Assembly: GCF_000378485.1 (NCBI RefSeq)
Contig: NZ_KB899969.1
Location: forward strand, 372,001 to 436,000
Source of the DNA: Flavobacterium rivuli WB 3.3-2 = DSM 21788
Lineage (GTDB): Bacteria; Bacteroidota; Bacteroidia; Flavobacteriales; Flavobacteriaceae
Reading direction: 5' to 3'
Length of the DNA stretch: 64,000 nucleotides
The position numbers and the translations under genes are program-made. Below are positions 1 through 5,716 of the stretch, one piece after another. The notes beneath the pieces were generated by a model. That model had not been told where the DNA came from and did not search any database. It saw nothing but the letters and a program-made list of their open reading frames with translations. Positions within the stretch are counted from its first letter, which is position 1. Every line of letters starts with the position of its first letter.

Positions 1-147
1 TATAAAAGCTTTATGTTCTCGTATACTTACAGCTACCTAACGGGAGATGTTAAGTTTGATAACAGCGGTTTCCACCAGATTACTATTGGTCTTAACCTTA
101 ACTGTAAAAAAGATAAATACGATTGCCACTGTCCGGCAGTTAACTAA
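1..147 (+). CDS. PorP/SprF family outer-membrane protein, C-terminal fragment
   Basis: The window opens inside this gene; only the last 48 codons are present. The reading frame from base 1 ends with the pattern LTGD..FDNSGFHQITIGLNLNC and a Cys-rich tail (CHCPAVN). Alternating beta-strand residues and this tail are typical of PorP/SprF proteins, outer-membrane barrels that work with the type IX secretion system in Bacteroidota. A terminator follows at 172. The family call rests on the short tail only. Confidence 0.6.
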   Translation, partial: YKSFMFSYTYSYLTGDVKFDNSGFHQITIGLNLNCKKDKYDCHCPAVN

Positions 148-171
148 TATAATATACCTATTATTAATTCC

Positions 172-203
172 GTCCCGATATACTCTATTGGGACGTTTTT
201 ATT
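172..203 (+). terminator. Rho-independent terminator after the PorP/SprF gene
   Basis: GTCCC (172-176) pairs with GGGAC (190-194) and is followed by a T-rich run from 196. It lies between the PorP/SprF stop and the start of the carbonic-anhydrase-like gene. Confidence 0.6.
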
Positions 204-211
204 TTAAAGCT

Positions 212-721
212 ATGCTGATTAAAGAAGTTAATGGTAAATACCCGCAAATACCTGAAGATTGTTTTGTGGCAGAGAATGCAACCATAATAGGCGATGTTAC
301 CTTTGGCATGCAATGCAGCGTGTGGTACAATGCCGTATTAAGGGGCGATGTGCATTACATAAAAATAGGCAACAAAGTAAATATTCAGGATGGTGCCGTT
401 ATACACTGCACCTACTTAAAACACCCCACAGTTATAGGCAACAATGTATCTATAGGCCATAATGCCATTGTGCATGGTTGTACCGTTAATGATAATGTGC
501 TTATAGGTATGGGTGCTATTGTAATGGACAACTGCGTTATAGAAAGTAACTGCATTATAGCGGCTGGCGCTGTGGTAACACAGAACACCGTGGTAGAATC
601 GGGCACTATATATGCCGGTGTACCCGCAAAAAAAGTAAAAGACATTAATGTATCCGACTTTGCCGGCGAAATAGAAAGAATAGCTAACAATTATGTTATG
701 TATTCTTCTTGGGTTAAGTAA
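212..721 (+). CDS. Gamma carbonic anhydrase-like protein (left-handed beta-helix, YrdA/PaaY type)
   Basis: Cytoplasmic hexapeptide-repeat protein of 169 residues, probably a zinc enzyme or acyl-CoA thioesterase-like relative of gamma-class carbonic anhydrases. The translation is dominated by I/V-G-x-x repeats (IIGDVTF, VIGNNVSIG, VLIGMGAIV). Three His sit where the family binds zinc: H65, H83 and H88, the last two with the diagnostic H-x4-H spacing. The start at 212 was chosen because the family begins with a short MLIKEV-type strand; an ATG 165 bases upstream would run through the preceding terminator. The gene is convergent with murI (stops 5 bases apart). Substrate is not evident from sequence. 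Confidence 0.88.
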   Translation: MLIKEVNGKYPQIPEDCFVAENATIIGDVTFGMQCSVWYNAVLRGDVHYIKIGNKVNIQDGAVIHCTYLKHPTVIGNNVSIGHNAIVHGCTVNDNVLIGMGAIVMDNCVIESNCIIAAGAVVTQNTVVESGTIYAGVPAKKVKDINVSDFAGEIERIANNYVMYSSWVK

Positions 722-726
722 GTGTT

Positions 727-1509
727 TTAGAAGTCAGTTTTTATAGCAGAATATTCAGTGCCAATAATGTTCTGTAAAACAGCAGGATTAGCATTCGTAT
801 AAAACTCCTGAAAAGCATTGTGCTCCTTAGTATTAAGCAGACCGTGTTTTTGCAGGATCTTTTTTGTTTGCCTTGCAACGGCTTCGCCGGAGTCTATAAT
901 GGTAAGATGCTCGGGTACTATTTTGCGTATTTGCGGTACAAGGTAAGGGTAGTGGCTGCAGCCCAAAACAAGGTAGTCTATATTAGCGGCTATCATGGGG
1001 TGCAGGTATTTTTCTAGCAGCTCATGCATTTCTTCCGACTCTAACTGGCCATTTTCAATCAGGGTCACCAGTCCGGTGCCCACCTGTTCTATAACATCTA
1101 CATTAGTAAAGCCGGCAACGGTTTTGTTAAACAATTCGCTCGATAGTGTTCCTTGTGTGGCAAGTATGCCTATAGCATTAGTTTTAGTGTGTATGGCCGC
1201 GGGTTTAATGGCGGGCTCTATACCTATAAAAGGAACGTCGTAGTTGGCACGCAGCTCTTCAATGGCATTTGTAGTGGCGGTGTTGCAGGCAACCACAATT
1301 ATTTTGCTGCCTTTGCTCAGTAAATAATCGGTGTTTTTAAAGCTCAGGTCTATTATCTCATCTTTAGAACGTGGCCCGTAAGGGGCATTTTTACTATCGG
1401 CAAGGTAAACGGTATCTTCGTTAGGCAAAAGGCGGTGTATCTCTTTCCATATAGACGTGCCACCTATACCGGAGTCGAATAATCCTATGGGGTTTGTGCT
1501 TTTATCCAT
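727..1509 (-). CDS. murI: Glutamate racemase
   Basis: Converts L-glutamate to D-glutamate for peptidoglycan in the cytoplasm. The 260-residue length is normal for the family. The N-terminal FDSGIGG motif holds the catalytic-site Asp/Ser; the two catalytic cysteines are C75 in ACNTAT and C184 in GCSHYP. The start at 1509 agrees with the family N-terminus. A -7 box (1514-1521) lies so close to the ATG that the mRNA would be almost leaderless. The first ~56 codons plus upstream DNA are duplicated at 2724-2912 beyond two unrelated genes, but this copy is intact. Confidence 0.96.
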   Translation of the reverse strand: MDKSTNPIGLFDSGIGGTSIWKEIHRLLPNEDTVYLADSKNAPYGPRSKDEIIDLSFKNTDYLLSKGSKIIVVACNTATTNAIEELRANYDVPFIGIEPAIKPAAIHTKTNAIGILATQGTLSSELFNKTVAGFTNVDVIEQVGTGLVTLIENGQLESEEMHELLEKYLHPMIAANIDYLVLGCSHYPYLVPQIRKIVPEHLTIIDSGEAVARQTKKILQKHGLLNTKEHNAFQEFYTNANPAVLQNIIGTEYSAIKTDF

Positions 1510-1513
1510 ACAG

Positions 1514-1521
1514 CAAATATA
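1514..1521 (-). promoter_or_regulatory. -7 promoter box of murI
   Basis: On the minus strand this reads TATATTTG, a perfect match to the Bacteroidota TAnnTTTG box. Initiation about 7 bases downstream would fall at or next to the murI ATG, suggesting a leaderless or nearly leaderless transcript. Confidence 0.55.
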
Positions 1522-1640
1522 ATTTTTTTTGCTGTTAAATAATATGATGAAGAGTATTGTGTGTATTTGATTTTTTTGAGGGAGTAATAAAGCTCTTTTA
1601 AAGAGATAGAAGATATTTGCAACGATAAAATAGTTTTAAT

Positions 1641-2033
1641 ATGTTAGAGAGTCTTTTTTTATTAGGTCTTTTAGTGAAAAATTTAGTTTATTTTTTTATA
1701 CTTAAAAACAATTTTATTCCAAAGTATTTATTTTATATAATTGGATTTGTTATATTAATAATTTCAATAGGCATTGCGGTATTTACAATCGATTTTAAAG
1801 GCAAAGGAATTATACCCATGATTTTAAATATTGACTTTTTCTTGATTTCATTTTCATTTTTGATTAGATTTTTAAATAAAGTTCTCTCCTTAATTTCAAA
1901 TGCTTTCGATAATAAAGTTGTTAATCCCTTTGATATTTTTTTTGACATTAATTTTAAACTGAGTCATTTTTATATTTTGATAACAATCATTCAGGCTTCA
2001 ATAATATTAATCTACTTTGCAAAACAAACCTAA
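1641..2033 (+). CDS. Hypothetical membrane protein of the variable island
   Basis: A 130-residue, very AT-rich protein with about four hydrophobic segments (roughly residues 1-18, 28-50, 58-75 and 108-127) separated by Lys/Asn-rich loops. I do not recognise a family. A near-match to the -7 box (GATATTTG, 1612-1619) lies 21 bases upstream. It is the first of the small orphan genes between intact murI and the duplicated murI fragment. Base composition is clearly more AT-rich than flanking core genes, suggesting transfer. A membrane-located immunity protein is possible but unproven. Confidence 0.55.
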   Translation: MLESLFLLGLLVKNLVYFFILKNNFIPKYLFYIIGFVILIISIGIAVFTIDFKGKGIIPMILNIDFFLISFSFLIRFLNKVLSLISNAFDNKVVNPFDIFFDINFKLSHFYILITIIQASIILIYFAKQT

Positions 2034-2052
2034 TTAAATATTATACCTCCTT

Positions 2053-2089
2053 CGCATTCAGAGTCTTATGGCTCGGGCGAGCGGGGGAA
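2053..2089. repeat. GC-rich hairpin repeat, copy A (inverted)
   Basis: Read on the minus strand, this begins with the same CCCCCGCT..GC.CGAGCC core as copy B (2591-2626), so it lies in opposite orientation. Copies A and B flank the lprI-like gene. The repeat is strikingly GC-rich in an AT-rich stretch. Confidence 0.5.
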
Positions 2090-2160
2090 GAAACCAAATT
2101 ACCGTTTGGATTTTAATTATAGATGTAATTATTTGTAGAGCTCAATAAATTTAGAACATT

Positions 2161-2577
2161 ATGAAATATTCAATTATTTTACTATTAATATTTTTAAACA
2201 CAAATGCTATTGCTCAGTCGAGAGATTTTGTTGGTGACACTCAATCAGAAATGAATTTGAATGCATTTAAATCATATGAAGAAATGAATATTCAAATGGT
2301 AAATATTTATAACCAAATTATCAAGAAAAGCAACAATGACAAGTTATTTTTAAAAAATTTTAAAAAAGCCCAAAAAAAATGGATTAAATGGAGAGATTTG
2401 GAGATAGAAGCTTTTTTTCCAAATTATGCCGATTCACAAGTTTTTTATGGTTCAATGCAACCATTATGTAGATTTTCTAAGCTAATGGATTGGACTGAAG
2501 AGCGCATTAATCAGTTGAAAATTTATTTAGAAGGTGTTGAAAAAGAAGATTTATGTGGGGCAGGAAGAGATGGTTAA
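2161..2577 (+). CDS. LprI-like (DUF1311) secreted protein
   Basis: A 138-residue protein with a signal peptide (about residues 1-18, cleavage after AIAQ). The mature part shows the DUF1311/LprI pattern: N-terminal QSEMN, two helices with a Y-N-Q-I-I-K segment, then KKAQKKWIKWRDLE, a conserved aromatic/Gly-Ser-Met segment (YGSMQPLC) and a closing ER-x2-QLK helix. Some members (mycobacterial LprI) inhibit lysozyme; others are uncharacterised envelope proteins. Here it is an isolated gene between two inverted hairpin repeats within the Rhs-tip island, so an envelope-protective or immunity role is plausible but is inference. Confidence 0.65.
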   Translation: MKYSIILLLIFLNTNAIAQSRDFVGDTQSEMNLNAFKSYEEMNIQMVNIYNQIIKKSNNDKLFLKNFKKAQKKWIKWRDLEIEAFFPNYADSQVFYGSMQPLCRFSKLMDWTEERINQLKIYLEGVEKEDLCGAGRDG

Positions 2578-2590
2578 CATATTATAGAAT

Positions 2591-2626
2591 TCTCCCCCGC
2601 TTGCGCGAGCCTCTTGGCTCGTGCCG
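2591..2626 (+). repeat. GC-rich hairpin repeat, copy B
   Basis: GCGCGAGCC (2603-2611) can pair with GGCTCGTGC (2615-2623), 8 of 9 bases, forming a REP-like stem-loop preceded by CTCCCCC. It follows the lprI-like gene at 14 bases. Related to copies A (2053-2089) and C (4541-4577). Confidence 0.6.
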
Positions 2627-2723
2627 GTAATAATTGTTAATAATGGGATAGTGTTGTTTAATATGAACAACTGCCGGTTTTGTGCAGGCTAAAATACCAT
2701 GATTATAGTAGGTATATTAAAGT

Positions 2724-2891
2724 GCTCTGGTCTATATCTCATCTTTAGAACGTGGTCCGCAAGGGGCATTTTTACTGTCGGCAAGGTAAACGGTATCTTC
2801 GTTAGGCAAAAGGCGGTGTATCTCTTTCCATATAGACGTGCCACCTATACCGGAGTCGATATAATCCTATGGGGTTTGTGCTTTTATCCAT
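2724..2891 (-). pseudogene. Duplicated 5' fragment of murI (non-functional)
   Basis: This stretch repeats the first ~56 codons of murI in the same orientation, nearly base for base. It has a one-base deletion near 2734 and a one-base insertion near 2863 relative to 1342-1509, both of which break the frame. The similarity continues upstream through the promoter to 2912, so the duplicated block is 1342-1530 and 2724-2912. It is a broken copy left by a duplication or by insertion of a mobile segment next to murI. Confidence 0.85.
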
Positions 2892-3027
2892 ACAGCAAAT
2901 ATAATTTTTTTTAATTGTATATTGTAAGCCAAACAAGAGTGTGAGGGTAAAACTTTAAATGTGAGGGTTTTGTTTTAATTGTAATTTTAGCCTGAAGTTT
3001 TTTAACGGGAGATCCTGCAAATATTGA
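2892..3027. other. Junction between the murI fragment and the Rhs tip
   Basis: No gene seen. It holds the duplicated murI promoter (to 2912), a pair of GTGAGGGT words about 25 bases apart, and just before the Rhs remnant an in-phase stretch (2999-3057, read in the +1 frame relative to the Rhs tip) that spells [15 protein letters not shown]. This resembles the PorP/SprF tail at the start of the window. Confidence 0.3.
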
Positions 3028-3060
3028 CAATATCGGCTACAGGATTACTATCCTTTCGGG

Positions 3061-4068
3061 ATGCTTGTACCTAATAGGCATGCTAATACACCAGATTACC
3101 GCTACGGCTACCAGGGGCAGGAAATGTATGATGAAATAAAAGGGGAAGGTAATAGTATTAATTATACCTTTAGGATGCATGACCCAAGAATTGGCAGGTT
3201 TTTTGCGATAGATCCCTTATCACCAAGATACCCTCATAATTCACCTTATGCATTCAGCGAAAATAGGGTTATTGACTGTGTTGAATTGGAAGGACGTGAA
3301 TTTGATATTAAAAAAACAGAAAAGGGATGGCATATTAGTGTTGCATTTAAAATAGTTAATAATATGGAAGATTTTGTTATTTCACAAGATTATTTAAATA
3401 AGATCATCTTTCAAGTTACAACAGATATTAAACAATTTAATGGCTTTGATACAGATAGTGATTATATAAGTTTTTCCGCTACGTATGATCCAAAAGCCAC
3501 AATTAACGTTTATATAGTTGATTCTTTTCAAAAAACCGCTGTAAAAAAGGGTCCAAAGATATTTAATACTGTTGAAAGTAAGGCAGATGCAAGTGGCGCT
3601 GCCATTACACCTCAATCTCAAAAAGGTAATTCAATTACTGGTTCAGTTTTTATAAAATCAGAAAATACTTCCCTACAAAGTGAATCGACTAGTGTAACTA
3701 GAGTTAATGGAGATAAAGTGGAAAAATTAAATGCTGCGTTTACAATTTTTCATGAATTTTTTGTTCATTTAATTTCGCAAACAATAAAAGGAACTGAAGA
3801 TCATAAGCCACCTGCCGTCGGTGACGATTCTAATCGTATGATCGATAAAAAAGGAAGCACAGTTTTATCAGTACGAAGAAAAATTGATGTTAATAATCAG
3901 GTTAATAATTTATTTCAATCTTCATCTAATAAAGTAGATTTTTTACTAAATGCAGCTCAATTAAAATCAATAAAGGAGAATATTATGGCAGGTAAGGAAA
4001 ATTACGAAAGTAAAGAAGCAGTTAAACTTACTCCAAGTAAAGATGAAATAGTAATACCTAATCAATAA
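3061..4068 (+). CDS. Orphan Rhs C-terminal tip with HEFFVH metallopeptidase-like toxin domain
   Basis: 335 residues. The first ~77 are the Bacteroidota Rhs-core end: [10 protein letters not shown], then [17 protein letters not shown] and [11 protein letters not shown]. The frame stays open upstream to 3028 and spells DYYPFG before the Met, the usual residues preceding this point in full Rhs proteins, so the piece is a truncated 3' end, not a complete gene. After the core, residues ~80-335 form a variable domain with no signal peptide; it contains HEFFVH at 231-236, an HExxH zinc-ligand motif, followed by E246/D247/H248 as possible third ligands. Rhs tips are usually polymorphic toxins. The domain may be a peptidase toxin. 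Whether it is expressed from its own start or is a silent recombination cassette is open. Confidence 0.7.
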   Translation: MLVPNRHANTPDYRYGYQGQEMYDEIKGEGNSINYTFRMHDPRIGRFFAIDPLSPRYPHNSPYAFSENRVIDCVELEGREFDIKKTEKGWHISVAFKIVNNMEDFVISQDYLNKIIFQVTTDIKQFNGFDTDSDYISFSATYDPKATINVYIVDSFQKTAVKKGPKIFNTVESKADASGAAITPQSQKGNSITGSVFIKSENTSLQSESTSVTRVNGDKVEKLNAAFTIFHEFFVHLISQTIKGTEDHKPPAVGDDSNRMIDKKGSTVLSVRRKIDVNNQVNNLFQSSSNKVDFLLNAAQLKSIKENIMAGKENYESKEAVKLTPSKDEIVIPNQ

Positions 4069-4071
4069 AAA

Positions 4072-4524
4072 ATGAAAAGTAAAATCACAATTATACTTAT
4101 ATTATGTTTCTTAAATTCTTATAAATCTGTTGGCCAATTTCATTATGACAAAAGTGAGTTCAAGAAAGAATTTGAAATAGAAAGAAGCGAGTCCAAATTT
4201 CATCTGTCTCTATGTATTATATTTGAAAACTCAATGATTGGTGATAAAATATTCTTGCAAGAAGTTACTTCCGAGGAAATAGTTTTTAACGATATTTTAA
4301 ATGAAAAGATAAATTCAGTTTTTGGAAAAATAATTTTTATAACCAATAATCCGGATAGTTACATTTTTAATGTAAATAATAATCTATTACATATTGAGGA
4401 GTATATTTATGAAAGATATAGATATTTAGTTGTCAAAAAAATTGAAGGTAAATTAACACTAGTTTACACTAATGAATATCCCGGATATACATTTACAGAA
4501 TTGACTAAATTGGATAGAAAGTAA
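4072..4524 (+). CDS. Candidate immunity protein for the Rhs tip
   Basis: 150 residues, starting 3 bases after the Rhs-tip stop, so the two must be co-transcribed. It has a signal peptide (about residues 1-21, ending SVGQ) and a mixed alpha/beta mature part with no motif I recognise. Position immediately after a polymorphic toxin tip is the standard place for an immunity gene; the export signal would fit a toxin acting in the periplasm. Base composition is as AT-rich as the toxin domain. The immunity role is inference from context only. Confidence 0.6.
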   Translation: MKSKITIILILCFLNSYKSVGQFHYDKSEFKKEFEIERSESKFHLSLCIIFENSMIGDKIFLQEVTSEEIVFNDILNEKINSVFGKIIFITNNPDSYIFNVNNNLLHIEEYIYERYRYLVVKKIEGKLTLVYTNEYPGYTFTELTKLDRK

Positions 4525-4540
4525 ATGATTTCAACTTCCG

Positions 4541-4577
4541 GAATTCCCTACTAGAGCTAGCTTCTTGGCTCGTGCCG
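4541..4577 (+). repeat. GC-rich hairpin repeat, copy C (degenerate)
   Basis: Same orientation as copy B, sharing GAATTC at the left and TTGGCTCGTGCCG at the right; the left hairpin arm has decayed. It follows the candidate immunity gene by 16 bases and abuts the integrase remnant. Confidence 0.5.
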
Positions 4578-4584
4578 ATAATAC

Positions 4585-4710
4585 TTACATACTATAAACC
4601 TCAAGTTTACCATGCGCCTTATCAATTTCTCTATCCATATAAGCTTGGGCATAGTGCACATAGCGGTTAAATGAGCTGCTTGCCGTACTATGCCCGATTA
4701 AGGATAAGAA
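4585..4710 (-). pseudogene. Tyrosine recombinase (integrase) C-terminal remnant
   Basis: Read from 4710 down to the stop at 4585, the minus strand encodes about 41 codons. They include LIGHST (the conserved catalytic GH) and, 8 residues later, NRYVHY with the catalytic Tyr, ending GKLEVYSM. This is the C-terminus of a phage-type integrase; the rest is missing (an in-frame stop lies at 4714-4716). It marks the right edge of the variable island and implies past site-specific integration or transposition. Confidence 0.8.
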
Positions 4711-4854
4711 CAATTATTTATCTATATATTTGAAGCAAAAGTGTAGATGAAAATGTATCGCCTTTAGTATCATTATTAAACATAAATACAACGATAGTTG
4801 GGAATGGCTAAAGAAAAACTGATTTTTACTATTAAAAATAAATTCTTACTTAGA

Positions 4855-4906
4855 CGTATCAAAAAAAATTCCCGCTACAAACCTTAACAGCCTGCAACGG
4901 GAATTT
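4855..4906 (-). terminator. Terminator of the T9SS adhesin gene
   Basis: AAATTCCCG (4866-4874) pairs with CGGGAATTT (4898-4906). On the minus strand the hairpin is followed by a T tract (complement of the A run at 4860-4868). It lies 30 bases past the stop at 4937. Bases 4711-4854 hold no recognisable gene. Confidence 0.7.
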
Positions 4907-4936
4907 AATGAAAAAACTAATTGGTTGGTTTGGATA

Positions 4937-5716
4937 TTAGAACACTAATTTTTTACTGGTTTTTCCTTTGGTGGTAGTGACCTCTATAATAAGAACCTGT
5001 TGCTGTGCAGTAAGCTCTTTTACAGTAGTTTGCACTGCATTAATGTTTTGGTTGTTGTATAACTTTCTGCCCCTAATATCGCAAACATTAATAGCTGTTA
5101 TAACAGCATTGTCGGCTGCTACATTAATAACATTACCTTCTTTAAATACTATTACGTTATCAGTTGTAAGCGCAGGATTATGGGTGCCAAGAGCCTCTGT
5201 GGTATATACAATTTCGAAACGGTCGTTAAATGTTCCGGCTTCGGTAGCAAATGTATAATTGCTTTCTTTAAGGTTATGAACGTTTCCTGAAACAGCATCT
5301 TTAATAAAAATAGCCTGTTCACCTGCAAAAGCACCATCGGTATGGTCTATGGCAATGGTATAGTTACCTGCATCAGTAGCCCTGTAGCCCATAGCAACAA
5401 CATCGGTATCTGCAAAAGATGGCCTTGCCTGTATAGATAGTTTAATGTCCTGGGCTACTGTGTATAATGCAATGTTATCGCTGTCGGCAAAAGCCCTTCC
5501 GTCAAAACCAAAGTCAATACCAGTAGTAGCTTCTTCAGTATAGGCAACAGCCATCTGGCTAAAGCTGTCTTCGGCAGCGTTAAGGTTTAACCAAAAGCGC
5601 GATGCTCCTGTAGGTGCTGTCCTAAAGAACCCCTGCGTACCAGATGGCCGGGCAGCCCTTCTCATGGCGTTGTTAAATAAAAACTGCGTATTTTCCGGGT
5701 TTACTTTTGTTCTCAC
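4937..5716 (-). CDS. C-terminal part of a frameshifted T9SS surface protein
   Basis: 259 residues from its own ATG, but it continues the protein encoded at 5713-9036 in another frame. Reading upstream of the ATG gives GQGFIVRTKVN, the expected continuation of NWLIAP in the upstream frame; one G missing around 5730-5731 accounts for the shift. The ends of the two frames overlap as ATGA. The last ~75 residues are a T9SS sorting domain (VIVFKEGNVINV, ICDIRGRKLY-like turn, final TSKKLVF). Without this part the upstream product would lack its export signal to the surface. Confidence 0.75.
   Translation of the reverse strand: MRTKVNPENTQFLFNNAMRRAARPSGTQGFFRTAPTGASRFWLNLNAAEDSFSQMAVAYTEEATTGIDFGFDGRAFADSDNIALYTVAQDIKLSIQARPSFADTDVVAMGYRATDAGNYTIAIDHTDGAFAGEQAIFIKDAVSGNVHNLKESNYTFATEAGTFNDRFEIVYTTEALGTHNPALTTDNVIVFKEGNVINVAADNAVITAINVCDIRGRKLYNNQNINAVQTTVKELTAQQQVLIIEVTTTKGKTSKKLVF

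Noticed and set aside
47..211. In-frame extension of the carbonic-anhydrase-like gene to an ATG at 47
   Set aside because: It runs through the end of the PorP/SprF gene and its terminator (172-203) and adds residues not seen in hexapeptide-repeat proteins.
2699..2914. Plus-strand ORF over the murI fragment
   Set aside because: It is antisense to the duplicated murI piece and has no coding features.
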